This document shows positions 47,579 through 62,358 of a DNA stretch of 64,000 bases, in pieces. Numbering within the stretch: the first letter of the stretch is position 1; the number at the start of each line of letters is the position of its first letter. This DNA comes from Parus major (lineage: Eukaryota; Chordata; Aves; Passeriformes; Paridae), in NCBI RefSeq assembly GCF_001522545.3, contig NC_031799.1:35543876-35607875 (forward strand), given 5' to 3'. The notes below the pieces were generated by a model. That model was not told the DNA's origin and did no database searches. It worked only from the letters and a program-made list of their open reading frames with translations. Position numbers and translations under genes: made by a program.

Positions 47579-50500
47579 GGTACTTTTGAATTGTGGTAAT
47601 TTTGAGTTGTGGTTCTGGATTCTCCGTGTGTGTTCTCATTTGAAAGTAAAATATCTGAAAGAGAAAGTATGTGACCCTGCTAGGTTATCCTTTCTCTTAT
47701 CTTTATCTTAGATGCTTATAACTACTTAATTATATAACTATGTAATTAATTGCCTTAATTTTGAAGAATTCTATATTGCAATAGATATTCAGCTCATTCA
47801 AGTTGATGTGCAAACTTTTTAACCAACTTTTCAATCAAAACTGTATTTCTATATTAAAAAAACAGGCAATTTTGTATTTTTAATTCCTTTCAAGTACTTC
47901 TTACAGGATTGGATGAAGAAAGACTTTGGATAAGAACATGGGGAACTGAACTTTAATAATAAAAATAAGAAAATAGAAAAAAAGAGGAAAATAAGAAATA
48001 ATTTTTCCAAAAGAGATTTTATGGCTTTTGGCACTGCTAATAATTTGTGTGGAAAGATAATATTTTCATGCATGTTTAATCCTATGCCAAGGCAGCTGCT
48101 GGTGCAGTAGCTATCTGAAACAAATTAGAGGGCAGTTAAAGTGAGATTTTCCACAATCAAGAACAAAGCGGGACCAGTTAGTATGAGGACAGCTTGTTCT
48201 TGTTGCTAATGTGTTTAAAATCTTGCTGCACATAATTTAAAACAGCTCTTGAGTGTGGATGCCGGCTCTGGTTTCCGAGGTCTAATGCTAAATCAAAACC
48301 AAATGGAGAGAGTTGAATTAGAAAATGACAAATTATACATTGACATCGCCTGCTCTGGCTAAAGGGAAGGGCTTTTTTTTTTTTTTTTTCATCTTTAATA
48401 TTGATTTAAAAGTTAATTTCCCTCAATATTAAAATATTTAATAGATGACAGCTGGTTGAAATCTAAAGCTTGCAGCCAGCTATCCACAGAAGGAAAGCTC
48501 TCAATAACTATGGTGGCAGATATAACACAGTTACAAATTATTTTAAGATTTACCTTTACTATTAAAAAAGTAGATGTTAAGAAGATTCAGTGTCTTTTTA
48601 CTGGCTGACCTGAATTCAAAAGCTTTATTCAGTGTAGCTTTTTCATTTCACCACAAGGTGAAATACATTGGCTGATCTCCTAGAAATATAAACAGTGGTC
48701 AGGTATCAAACAAAAACTGTCATTTGACATTTGATTCATTATTTTGAAAATTATACCTAGAGAAAAGAATACAAACAATCACATTTTTCTTGCTTTTTTT
48801 CCTTGTTATCTCATAGGTACCCTGTTGTATGTGATATGTGCTCTTAGAAAAGTGAGAAATCTAAATTTTTAAAGGTCAAAGGAAAAATACTGCTGATTTC
48901 AGCTAGATCTGGTTCTCTTTGAATTGCAAGGGAAATAATAGCTAGATAATGTAAAGATAAATAAGAGTCAATGGCATTAAAATAATTACAATACTGTTTT
49001 TGAAAACAAAATATGTTGACAAACTTCAAGAATCTTTAGCTTCAGTAAGAAACTAGTATTTAAATGATAATTGTTTTTCTGAAAAAAAACAAAAGTGATA
49101 ATATAAGCCTCATTTTTTATTGAAAGGTAATTGACCTTTTCCAAGATCCTCTGTATTTTGGTTTGAATTTTAGAGAAATATATGCAAAAAGTGCAGGGAT
49201 ATTTTAAGTTTATAAAAACCCAAGTCAGATGTGCTTCATCATCAAGAAATCAACTAAAAATATGAGACACCAGTGCTTATACGATCAGACCTAGCTTCTG
49301 CCCAAATAAAGACTGGGGTCACTCTGGTTTTATAAACACAAGACAGAATATCATTGTCAACCTGTTCTTAAATTCATGAATGAAGCACTGATCAATTTTT
49401 CTTCACTACTTGGAGTCAAATATGGTATTCCAGCTGCATTGTGCAGCAAACCTAAGATTGTAACAAAACCAGAAGGTACCTGCTTGCCCAGTCTTACCAA
49501 ATTCTGCAGTACCTTCTATCTCCTTGAATCAAAACTGAGCAGCTGGGCATGAGAGAATACGGAATCAAATAAGTGAGTCTTGAAGAAAGAGGAAGCAGGT
49601 GAGTGAATATAGAGAGACAAAGGAATAATGGCTAACCAAATAAAAAGTTATAGGTGAGGAATACACAAGAAAACAAAAGGTACAGAAGACAGACATTTCA
49701 TAGGATTAAAAATGGACATGAAAAGAGCATGTGAGGCTGAAAACTAAACCATAATATATACATTGAAGCTATTATGAGAATAGAATATAAAATGAAATTC
49801 TGAATGCTGAATCCAAGAGGGTAACTGTGGTTTACCCAAACTCTTTACAAGTCAAATCCAAATTTCAAGTCAAAGACAGATTGAGAATTTTGGCTATGGG
49901 AAGATATGGAAAGACAATATAGTAGACCATACACTACATTACTTATATAAACACCAAAGTTATTTATAACAACGGAGTTTGCAAAAATTTTAAAATTGTT
50001 TTTAATTGTTTTAAAATTCTCTTTGGCAAGAGAATTTAAGCTTCTGAACACGTAAGAGAGTATTTTCAATGTAAACCTATCAATTTCTATTTTGTCACCT
50101 TTATTTCTATTTGCAAGTTTACCTTTGAGAATACACTTTTGACATGATATCTCTTTATATTCAGATTTTCATTTCTGATGCTAAGTTTTGCACATGTTTA
50201 AAGGACAGACACAGTCTGTACATATTTTCATTTGTACATATTTAAAGACCAGTCATATTTCTGCACATTTAAAGGTATACCCTCTAAGGACTTAATTTGT
50301 CAAGCATGTTACTTTTTTTTTCTTTGCAGTATGGTCAGGCATCCATTTGTTACAGACTGTATCATATTTTTATTTTAAATAACGTATGGACACTTCCCCC
50401 ACTTCTCACCTCCTTCTAAAGCCTTACCATCAAACCCTCTAATCCAAGATCATGATTCCTACATGACTGTGGCCATGCACATGTAATAATATATTGCTGC

Positions 50501-53500
50501 ATGATCACTACACATGATTTGTGAAAGCAAAGAAAAGAAGCAGAAGAAAATAAAGGAAACAAATATCCTGTTGCAATACTTGTATAAGAGGTATAAAGTG
50601 TTTGGTCAGAGTTTATGGCCTTTTTTTGTTAGTTGAAAGTTGTCTACAAGATACTGAACAGTGAAAATAGAGAACACTATATTAAAAATTAGTCCATAAT
50701 ATCACAGGACATGAGAAAAAAATTGTTAGGAATGTTATATTTGCATTCAAGTTAGGAAAAAACAACATTCAATATAAAATTCAATATAAATTCAATTAAT
50801 TATAAAAATTGTTTTTAATATTGACATTAAATTCTATGGTCATTGATAGGACAAACCTTGCTGAGAGTATATTCTCAACAAAATCTGGTAAAATGCAGAC
50901 TTGCATGAAAGTTGAACGTACAAACAAGTCTGTATTAGTTAATGGGCCTAAAAAATTAATAAATAATCACAAAGCAAGCGATGATTTAGGGAACAATATT
51001 ACAGTGGCAACCAGTCTCTGTTTTATAACAATATAAACATGTTCTTGCATGGCTTTCAAGAAATGGACCAAAGCATCAGTTGCTATAAATTGTGAGAATT
51101 ACAATGAGAATTTATGTCTAATATACCCAAGCAACTATGGAAACAACCATCTTTACTCAGAATTATTTAGAAACTGCCAACATATTTTAAGTCTGTCTTA
51201 TTAGAGATAAGACCTAGTTTACTTCTGTGAAGCAGGTCTACACTATTCTAAAAGAAAAAAGGAATTGCGAGGGGTTAGTTAGATTATACTGCAATACTTA
51301 CGTGAGTATTTAACCTAGACATTAAGATCACAGGCACATCAGGTTGTTGGAATTACTGAGAGAACTATTTCATTTAACAGGGATTTTTCTTTATGCGTGC
51401 TTTCCCTCTTTTGCTGTTGAAGTTCATAACAGCAAATAAGCTCAAGATCAAACTCTGAAAAAAGATAAATGCCATAAAAAACATTATGAGGTATTTTGCC
51501 AAATACATACTTGATCCTTTTTCTTTGAAGTTGAAATCATTACACAGTGGATAAAACTGTCTTGTTTTAGTTTAGACTTTGTTTTCTAGACTACCACATT
51601 AAAAGTTGGTACTTAAGTAAAATAGATATAAATTATAAACATATTTCTTTCATTTCCAGGTAAAGTTTGCTTTCATTTTTAATGTCAATTGCAGAGCTAG
51701 ATGCAGCCATGAATAGTTTTTATTTCACATACTATTTGCTATAGAAAAGACTATTTCAATAGAAAAGGCTAAAGATAAGCAAAATCTTTTTCCTCTTGTT
51801 ATTCCAACTCCAACAACTTCATCAACAGCATCAAATTACTGCCAAAATAATGTTCAATCTCTTGAAAATGCTGATAGATAGTCCTTTCCCAGACTAATTT
51901 AGAGGGCCTGTACCACCAGATACACAAAAAGTATTTCTGTTTTGATTACCAAAATTTACAACATTTTGATAATATGCCTCACAAGCTGTTCACAAATCTG
52001 TTTCTGTATGGTTTTTGCTACATTGATTAATGGAGTAGGCTGAGTTCCCTCATATATTGCAAAATATTTCTACCATAGGAATAGTATCACTCTGGACTAC
52101 CTAGAATCACCAGCAAAAAATCACAGAATTTCCAGTGTTTTCTGGGCAGACTGAGAAAGGGAGATGTAAAGTCTTGAAATTATCCTTTACAAAGATGAAA
52201 AGACAGTGCTTCAAGTGAAGATGCAGTTCCAAAGAAACCCTCAAGACTGTTCAATGCTGAACCTAAGCCTGGTTATCTTGCTGAATCCAGACTTGAATAC
52301 CGATGGGAGATCTGCCTCAGAAGAATAAGATTAGATTAAAAATGCTACCATACCTGTGCCTGTTAATGTCTTACTGCTTATTAACTTCCAAGCAGATGAA
52401 GGAACCTCCCTCTATTTCTGCCTACTTCTCTGTTGCTACATTGCTGCTCGTTGTGTCCCTTGTATTTGAGAAGTTTCAGTTTTCTCTTCTGGTCCAAAAC
52501 CACTTTTTTAATGGATTTAAAAATACTCCTCTTGAGAGTAACCTCATGGTTACTCTTAGCTTACAGAGGGAAGAAAGAGACACGTGGGAGCTTAATCACT
52601 GATTTAAACCAAGTAATTAACAGTTGAAAAACTACAGGCTAGGTGATCTCTAAAGGGACAATTTTTTGAAATTAAGAGTACAGCTGTAACTGTTAAACTT
52701 TTGCTATAAAGGAAGGGCGAAGAGTTTCAGAAGATGAGTGTAAGTGCTACTACTACAACATAGCACACAGTGCTATCCAGTATTTTCAGACAAGAAAGTT
52801 AAAACAAGTTCCCTTTTCTAAAACTTACAACTGTTAAGGTTAAAAATGTGACCAGACCAGCTGAGGATATTTTTATATCTTTATATCTTTATATTTTATA
52901 TCTTTATAGGTCTATACCATGAGAGTATTCCACATTTCTTGGAAAACCATAAGTCAAATGGATGCAGCTCCTCAGGCGCCTCTAAAATGTTATGTGCTCT
53001 CTTCTAAAAATAATACAAATATAGTGAATATAGTGAATTTTTTTGTTGCCTGGACATCTCCAGAGAGATGTACATATGACTGAAAAGTGACCCTACTGGA
53101 GCTCTGCTAAGTATGTCATACTTAAAATACAGACACTAGAAATTGGTGTTCACTTTTTATGTGCAACATTTTTCAACTTTAATAATGAGGAAAAATAAGT
53201 ATAGTATTTCTGATGGTAAGAAATTTTTTCTCTTCTACTTCTCCCCCACCCCCAGCACACCTGGAATCTTTTGAGGGTGGGGGAAGAAAAAGACCCTTAA
53301 AATAACAGCTTTTTAAACTTTTGACATGTCTAACAAAAAGGAAGCTTAAAGATTCCATTTAATGCTACTGCCTGCTGCTTAACTAGAGCCATAAGGTCAC
53401 CCTGTAACACACTTCTTTTGTGCACATCTATGTAATGGTGAAAAAGGGAAAGCTGCCAATTCTCTAACTGGGTATTGAGTTTTCTCTTCCCTTCTGCCCC

Positions 53501-56500
53501 ACCCTTTTGCTTCAGCCCTCCCAACCCCAAACCCACAGCCCAGATTTTCAGCATCATTGCTTTAACCTGAAAAGTCTCTGCTTAGAAGTATTCTTGACCC
53601 TGTAAACAGGTTTTTCTCTATTGTCTCATATTTTTTACCTAAACATAATATTACTGCATCATAAGACAGATTTCGTTAAATACTGAGGACTAAAATGTCA
53701 CTGTAAAACACCTAGTAGAATAGTGTTCTTTAAATATGACAACATTTTCTGTTTGTAGTGCAACTTGCATACACTCTATATTTGCACTATTCTCAAAATT
53801 ATATATGTCTTAATTTTCTTTTGTCCTCAAATACAAAATACATTGAATGTGACATATGAAACATAATGTAAACTTTTGGAAAGATTTTAAATTTATTTAC
53901 ACTTACCTTTTATATTTTGATTATCTCATTAATTTAAGATTCTTATGCAAGCACTTTGATTAGATTCAATCATTCAGTGGGCATTTCATAGGTGGAGTCT
54001 CAGTTACAAAACCCTACTATGTGATGAACATATTTAACTACTTCACTTTTCTAGGGAAAAAAAAACCTCCAAACCTGCTATAATACCATCTCTTTTGCAG
54101 ATATACCTGTGGAAGCTTAAACTAGAGGCAAATTATTTATTGATTAAATCAGTAAGAATGTTTGGTGGGGTTTTATACAAAGTCACTCCAGAAAAGAAAC
54201 AAAGTATGATCTGCATATCTGGGAGCAATCCAACCTCTGTTACAGTTTCTGTGAACAGTATTTGTATTAATGAACAATTGTGAATTGTGGTATAACACAA
54301 TCCTGCCCAAATGACAGCTTTCCCCAAAGAGGTATAATTGGACAGGTTTTGTCTGAACATAAAGAAAAATAGATTTTTGATCAGTCATTTTGCAGGTCGG
54401 ATTTGGTATATAGCCAATAGGATATCATTATATGAAAGACACAATAAAAATTCTGTAATAAGAACAGTTCCTGTCCATGAAATTAGACTTTATCACATCT
54501 GCTTTCTGTTACATATTATTGTATTCTTCAGCTGAAAATTATATAGATTGAAAATATGTAGCTAACCATTTACTGAAAAGAAGGGTCTGGCAAACTAGCT
54601 GATGTCATAGTATTTGAATGGGATCTTAGAGGCAAAAAAGATCCAGCTTAAGTCTTTGAATCAAACCTTAGATAAGCAAGTTAAACTAGGAGAACCTATA
54701 CATACCAGTCAGAGCCAAATGCATGTTCTTCAAGAAGAAAATATGAATGACATCTTTCAATCATTAAAACAGCTCTGGCATATACCTCTTTTGTATTTCC
54801 CCTGTGCATTGTCCCACTGCTGGAACTCTTCTTGTGATTCCTCTTGATGAAAACCATCTGGATGTTTTTCATAGAACAGAATGAAGAAAGAACCATTCCA
54901 GTGCGGAGAGAAGATGTTTATCAGACATCAGTATGAGACTCAGTCAGTGCATTCTAGTGCATGTTACTGCGCAGTAAATTGTCTGTATCTATTAGGATGT
55001 TCTTGCCTCATGGAAAATCACATGCTTTCAATTAAGTCCCTACCAGATAACAGCAACAGTAAACATGAATATGCCTCAACTCAGCCCATGAATAGGAACT
55101 TTTTTTTTTTTTTTAAGAAGAAGACACCACACCATCTGCTAAAGTAAAATAATGTTTCACAACAAGATTTTTAGAGCACTTAAAAAGCCATCACAGGTGC
55201 CTGTCATTTTCTACAACATAAATCTTCATTGAAGTATCCTTGTGGTGAAATGCCAAAAAACTTTAATGTTTAAAATATAGTTCCAGTCCTCAATGGATGC
55301 TTTTTTAATGTCAAGTGCTGGCAAAATAGTACAGCACACACAGAGACTTTACAAAAGACACAACAAGAGATACAGTCATTGCACAAAAATAATTAATTGG
55401 TACACAGTTAAAAAATTACATGTGTAATCAGAAATATTTATACCCATTCTGTCTTCATGTGTCCTTTTATTCTAGTTATTAAACTTTGAAAGAAGAAATT
55501 AACCTAATTAGAAGAGAAATCTCCAAATCCTTTATTAAAAGCAGCTTGCCTGTAAATCCAAGATTTGCTTGACAATTTATCCTTGCTTTCATTCAGTATA
55601 ATAAAGGTTTTCTGATACCATTCAGCAGCATCCTGAATTGACTTCTACATTTTTGTTTTAAATTAACATTACAGTGCTGTTCAGCACCAGTAGGGTTTGA
55701 AGTCGCAACACCATCTGTGGCAGTTGCAGTTTCTCATGGATGAAGATAAGGAATCACAATATATTCTCAGCATTCACACTTGTTTCTCAGCCACTTAAAA
55801 AGATTGCAGCTGTACTGAAAATTAATTCTTCACAACACACTAGGAAGGCAACAGAATTACTTGTAAAATTAGTCAAAGCATGGTGAAAACTTCCTGATAT
55901 TAGTGTGTGTGAGCCCATACACATGGCTAGAGTCTGATGTTCCATGAGACCACCTCACAGAGAAAGATCTAGCCCTACTAGTCTAGTACTTTACTAGATT
56001 TTAGTGATAAAAAACATTACACAATAAGGTCATCTGAGAAAAAATAAGTGAACACTGAAGGAACACATTTAGCTTGGCTGAAAGGAGATGGAACCAGAAC
56101 TGTAAGTTCTACCTAATATCCTGATTACAAGTGTAAGAGCTAGATTTTTGTGCATTAGAAGGAAGCCTCACTTTTCCAAGATACCAGATTTGCACACTGG
56201 AAGCATTTTACAGGGAATTTTGTCCTATAGAGGTGTTGCTCAAAAACCAGAAGAGAAGACTTCATCTTCATGCTGAATTGTGTGCATACACACTGGAATG
56301 AGGACTTTTTTTTTTAAGCACCCGTCCTGGCAGGCATCATCATCTCTGAAAGAAGGCTACAAAGGGTGCTCTTGAAAAGAACTGGTTCTGTATTCTTTCC
56401 ACATACTCTACCAGTCTCTCTTCCTACACTCCCAAAAATAAATGTGTAGTCTCATGGTTTACAGAGTGTTTTCAAGGGACATTTTTAAAGTATCATTTTA

Positions 56501-59500
56501 GTGTGAGAAGATAACTGATTTTCATTGAGTAGATACTGTCTTCTTAAGGTGCTACAGTCTAGCAAAAATGTACTAAATGTTTCTGAAATGTTTCTGTTAC
56601 TCATAGTTTGTGCAATGGGTTTTCTTCATATTTTTTTTTTTAATCATGCAGCCTGGAGTACTTTGTGCACACACTTTTCAGATTTCTTAAATAGTGAAAA
56701 CTGGAAGGGCAAGATGACACTTGGTAAAGACTATATAGTTATGAATTTATTGTCCTGTTCTAACAGATATCAAATGGAGATTTTACACAGCATATTTAAA
56801 ATGTGTACAAGCACCTAAACCTGTACATAAGGACATTTAATACTCTTGATAGAAAATTTCATCCCACCAGGATTATAATGAGTGCAAACATATTGATCCT
56901 GTGAATAGTCCATCTCAGATGGTTCTTGCAATACTGGCTTCATTGTTACTGTAATTAAGACTACAGAAGAGGATTCAGGGAGATAAGCACCATATTGATT
57001 TTTTACTAATAGCTTGATAAAGTTTTGGTCATTGTGTGATCTTTGACTAAGTCAGAGACAGAAAATTACAGCTTGTATTAAAAAATCACTGTTGCTGGTT
57101 GAGACCAAAGCATTTTGGAAAGGAACCAATTAAAATTGAGTCAGGAGACCTGAGGTTTTCAGGTTTTTTCTTGTTTATCTACAAGACTGTTACCTGTGTG
57201 ACTATGAACATTCACTCATCAGGATGCCTTGATTGAGCTCAGTGTAACATTGTCCAGAGAGGCAGTAGTGGATAACATATAAACTGTAGTGCCCATTAAG
57301 TGTTTGAACCCCTCATTGTGCACCAGAGTGCAGCATGAGCATAACCATAACACCACACTGTAATTACAGCAACTGCTGAGATAATCTTTTGAGAGGTGGA
57401 ATGATTGTGCTGCTATTCTGCTATTCACTCCAATGTCTCCCTCAATGATAATGGTTTGATTTTGCTTGATTTGGCTGGTATGGCTGTTAGACTCATGCTG
57501 GTAAAGTCAATTTGACTCTGTGAGACTTCTAATTCCTAAGTCTCTGACTTCCCCTGGTCCTAGTAACACTGCCATCATTCAGTATTCATTTGCACCACAT
57601 ATTCACAGCTAACAAGCAACTAACATACAGAAACACCTTGATAGTTTTTACTCATTGTCTAATGAATCTGTTCTCCTAGAGAAACAGAAAATAATTAAAA
57701 TGTTTTTAGCAAAATTTCTTCCAGAAAAAAATCCAAATAATAAAATGCTAGCTTGTCTTAAATCTAGCTAATAAGACATTTGTATTAAAAAGGATATTGA
57801 GCAATAATTAAGTTACTTAGACAGATTTATGGAGCATTATCACATATCTACACATATAACATCTCTCAAAACCATACAATATTCTTGTGTACTATGTAGT
57901 GTGCTATGAAGCACACTAAAAATACATAGTATTTTAGAGATTTCTTCAAGATTTTCTGTTCAACAGTATTCTCTCCCCTCAAGAAGGTAGAAACAGACAA
58001 AAATACCTTATTTTTGTTGGTCACTTTATTTAATGTGGTCTAACAGAGAGAGAAATGGACTCTGTGTCCTTCCCTACTTGGCTTCCATGGTATACTTGTG
58101 CTACAAGTATAGATGGTATACTTATGCTATATGGTATGCTTGTTTTTTACTTGCCTCTTCATTTACTTATCTGGAAACAGAGGACATAATATTTTTTTTT
58201 TGTGTAACATTCTGAGATCTAAAGATAACAAAATGCTAAACAATAATTAAAAATTATTAATTGTACAACGTATGCAGGAGAAAAGGCCTCACAGTGCCAA
58301 CAATACCAACTACCATCAGCACTATTGTGTTCAGTCTCCCACACGAGCATTGAAGTACAGACCATATTGTAAATCAAGAGTCTAAGGATGAGGGGTATAA
58401 GTAGTGTCATTTTCATCTCACACCTAAGACTACAGTTTAAAGACAATATTCAGGTAAAGATCTACCTTGTACCTTGCAAAAAGCCCCCCACAACAGGAAG
58501 CACCATTTTCTCCTAAAACATACACATAAAGGCCAATAGCACCCTTTGGTCATGCCCTGCCAGCTCTCATGATTAGACCAGTTGCCCCAGAGGCTGACAG
58601 CCTCTCCTTTGAGTCTCAGGGGCCATATCTACCTTTTGCAGTCTAGAAAGCTGCAGTCTGACTCAATGGTGGTGACACCTGAAACTATCCCATTTTATGG
58701 AAACTCCAAAGATACTGAAGCTGAGTTCTCATCTAAGAAGTCAGCTGAGAGAGGATGTGGTGCACATGGTGGAAAGGGGAAGCCTTGAGTTATGGCTAGT
58801 TCCCTCAGGGCTCGAGAAAATGCATTGTGTTTTGATCACTGTAAAGTGGGAAGCGTTTCTATCTAGTTCATCAGATGTTGACTTTATTAATCAATGTAAT
58901 TTGAAATCAGAACAAATGAAGATAGTTTGCATGCCATTACTGATCTCTGAAGCCAAGCCATGTCTAATCTTTCTAAAAATAGATATAACTCACTAAAAAA
59001 AATGTTCATAAGGATTTAGTACATAATTACTGCAAAATACCTATCCCTTCTATTTTCACCTTCTTTTCCTTATACAATTGTCTTACATCAGAGAAGCTAA
59101 ACAAAACTATTAATTTCAAGTCTTTCAGTTTTCTCAAGATGGAACAAACTGAAGTCAGGGAGTCTCCTAGACCACCAACTACACCTGAAAGTGGTATAAG
59201 TAAATCAATCTCTCTTCCAAAAGTTTCCATTTGAAATGAATAAAACCCTTCTTGTTAAGTGGTCTCATTGCCTCTTCCAGTCATTGGAAAAGAGTGCCAC
59301 ATATTTGATGGCTATTGCCTTCATAGAGGCAGGGGAAAGGCAAATCTACATTAAAACATATAAAATCTTTCGCTGTCATTCTGTCAGCTACTCTCTATAC
59401 TTGCCATTCTCTTGAGACTACGTCTGTAGGCCCTATATAAAAGTCACTTTAAAAAATACAATACTTTCTAGTATCATCTGTTATTTCAGCTGTTTTCATA

Positions 59501-59959
59501 ATGATCAGTTTAGTTTCTTATGTAATATTTCCTGTCAACTTTCCATCTCCAGAGAGAAGTCATTGGTAAGATTTCTCTTGCCTTTTCGTAGGTTTTAATC
59601 ATTTAGTTGAAGTAGATTAATATCCACTATCACGAATAAAGTTCATAAAATGAACTGGCAGAAATTGTGGGTTGAGTGTACCATGAGAACACTCAAAACT
59701 AAAACAAGCTACATTCTTCAGGGAAATATTAAGAAGACATAGAAGATTATAAAATTATAGAAGAACTCAGAAATAAAGGTATTTTGGTTTTATTTTCCCC
59801 AAATGCCATGGAGAAGGCACTGCAAACTCCTCTGAGCTGCCCCATTACCAGATATCCCATGAAGGTTACTGGGGGAGACAGGAAGTAGCATTTACCAGGG
59901 CCCAAGAGAGATCCCTGTTTTCTCTACAAAATTCTTTCCCTTTCCTCATGGAGGAGGCA
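47579..59959. other. Long repeat-poor AT-rich stretch, no gene recognised
   Basis: The longest interval here without a recognisable transposable element. It contains a T17 run (48373-48389) after a less AT-rich segment at 48180-48365, and a G-rich/C-rich patch at 53240-53285. It also has loosely repeated TTTAAAG motifs at 50190-50275 and three diverging copies of ATGGTATACTT at 58087-58140. Open frames (up to 99 codons, e.g. 52303-52602 and 58697-58996) lack domain motifs or coding-like composition. Small exons cannot be excluded. Confidence 0.45.
52866..52910. repeat. TTTATATC short tandem repeat
   Basis: About five imperfect units of TTTATATC between ATTT and TTTATAGG. Confidence 0.85.
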
Positions 59960-60810
59960 TCTTACCAGCTGGATGTGGATAAGGTAAGCTACACCACTGT
60001 CTTGACAGTCCTGCAAGGCTCAGGGCTTCCAGGGTAATTGAGTCCTGGGGCCTGAATAGCTTGAGAGTGTTTCTTAGGTCTGTGATAGAATGGGTAAACA
60101 ATCGGCTGAATGCTCAGGCTCAAAGAATGATAGTAAATGGGGTAGTATCTGGTAACATCAGTGCTAAGCCAGGGCTCAGTTTTAGGGGCAGTTCTCTTCA
60201 GTATTTTTATCAGTGACCTGGACACAGGTGTTGAGTGCACACAAAGTTTATGGGTTAACATGTTAAGGGGAATTCCAAATTTTGATTCCAAACAGGGCTT
60301 GCAGAGACATCTTGATTAGAACACTGGGAAATCACCAACTGTGTGAAATTTAATAGGGACAAATCCTGTATTCTGCACCTGGAGAGATGTATGTATAGAC
60401 TAGGGACAAGAGGTTGGAGAGCAGAAATGCTGTAAAGGATCTGAAGGCTTTGGGCACTAAGCAAAGTAAAAATAACTCATCAAAAGAAGTGATTATCCCA
60501 CTTATGCAGAGCATTGGTGCAGCCTCCCCTTGCACGCAGTTTTGGGTTCAACAGTATAAGTGTAATGGAAAAGAGTTGGAATATGTCCAAAGGAGGGTAA
60601 CAAAGATCATGAAAGGGCTAGTGGGCAGGACTTATGAGGAGTGGGTGAGAATACTGGGTGTATTCCCATGAGGGAATATGAGAGTGGGGCATGACCTCAC
60701 TGCTGTCTACAACTTCCTTATGGGAGGAGTGGAGTGGGATGTGGTGTTGTCCTCCCTGTTGTCTGGTGATAGGGTGCAATGGAAGGTGGGCATAGGTCTG
60801 ACAGTTGGGA
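59960..60810 (+). mobile_element. CR1 LINE, decayed, RT to C-terminus
   Basis: Translated fragments in shifting frames match CR1 ORF2 in order: VDKVSYTTV near 59975, VIEWVNNRLNAQAQRMIVNGV near 60090-60150, and a broken RT motif block after 60170. The C-terminal VQRRVTKIMKGL follows near 60585-60620. Landmarks at the DNA level include GGAATATGTCCAAAGGAGGG. The catalytic aspartates and the 3' tail are not recognisable. It belongs to the older copies. Confidence 0.85.
60414..60671 (+). pseudogene. CR1 ORF2 C-terminal relic
   Basis: An 85-codon open frame with IGAASPCTQFWVQQYK and LEYVQRRVTKIMKGL, matching the CR1 C-terminus. It has no independent start and ends where the element decays. Confidence 0.8.
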
Positions 60811-61881
60811 ATGGTGAATGAATTCCTTGGTTTGCTTTGCAATTTCTCCAACAGGAGAAATTGTTGACAGGATATGAACTGAGGTTCCAGAAAAATCTTG
60901 CCCTGTTAGTGCAATTAAATTGGAGAAATATTCACCTAAAATATTTAATGCTGATAAAACCACACAGTTGCTGGCACTGGAGTTCATTGGAATTTACCGA
61001 GAAACATGACAAGCTACATCTACTTTCAGTCTTTCACTCCAGTGCCTCCAGGTGTAAGTACTTTTTTGTCTAACCATGCTCACAGGAATACAGATATTCA
61101 TATAAACATGTATGTATGTCTTAATTATATTAAACTGGATTTATTAGAGCAATATCCAGCTTATTCATGAGGATTCATGTGGAAAAAAGCATGCAGGAAT
61201 AAAATACCACTGCGTAGTAGTTAGAGGTGAAGGGTTAGCATGGCTTTGTGCTTTGCATTTGCTCTGAGAAAAAGACATCTTAGATGCTAACACGCTTTTT
61301 TTTTATTATTATTTATACTTCTGGTATAGCTGCTCTGTTTATCTGCGCAATGTGGAGTTTTTTCTTTAAATATATATATATATTTTTTAGTCATGTTTGT
61401 AGCCTTTATCACTGAACTCCTTTATTGGCATAGGTTTCAAGTTGTGTGTCTGAGCTGTATGAGTCCCATCTGTAAATAAAAATAAAATTAATTTGTTTTC
61501 TATGAGGTTCACTGAACTGATGGGACTCTACAGTGAGTTCAGTGGGAACTGGAAAATCCTCACCTGTGCTTAGTTAGTTTTCCCTGTAGTCCAGTTTCTA
61601 AGTAATATTTGTGGGAAAAAAAAAAATCATGGAAAATGATGGCATAATAATGCAATTTGCCACACATTTATTATATCCAGTAGAACTACCATGCAATTGC
61701 AACATTATTACTGTGAAATGCTTTTATTTCACAGTAACTGTAAAGTGACACCATGTCCCCTGTACAACCCCTTTCTCTCTTATACACATGAGATAGCATA
61801 ACTGAAAACTTATTTTCAGGCTTGTGCTTTCCTTTCTTTATAGACAGGAACTGCAGCATGCCTAATAAAGGATGTCCTTTC

Positions 61882-61906
61882 TTTTTTTTTTTTTTTTTTT
61901 TTTTTT
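61882..61906. repeat. T25 homopolymer
   Basis: Twenty-five consecutive T following CTTTC. No LINE or SINE body is recognisable on either side. Confidence 0.97.
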
Positions 61907-62358
61907 GGTTAATGCAAAAGAGGTTGTATTTTTCAAACACAACCTCTCTCTGACCAAATTAACCAGACAATTGTCAGGATTCCATTCAAGCTTTTTTGTT
62001 TCTGTAGATACATTAGGGGTCCCCTACTGCCTTCTACATGTCCCTTTTACAATTGCAAAAATATGATAATTCTTAAGGAAGATTATGCTCATCTCATAGC
62101 TTCCTATAGTATATAATAGCAATAGAGTCAAATGGACTGAAAATGCAGTATTAGCATTGCTCTGTACATCTTGAACAATGTACAATTTCAGAAAGAAAAT
62201 CTTCCCTTTGGAAGTATAGCTTAGGTAGGAGCTGCTTTATGGCTACTTATATCCCTACATTTTTCTTAGACTGTCCATGGATCACAAGCAATTCCAGTTG
62301 CATATAACATTTTGTATTGTAATAGTGCTAAGTTTCCTAGCTTATTTTATATATAGTC

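Noticed and set aside
53240..53557. G/C-rich tracts (CCCCCACCCCCA, GGGTGGGGGAAG) as a G-quadruplex or promoter
   Set aside because: Only short runs are present, without four well-spaced G runs on one strand or any other promoter feature.
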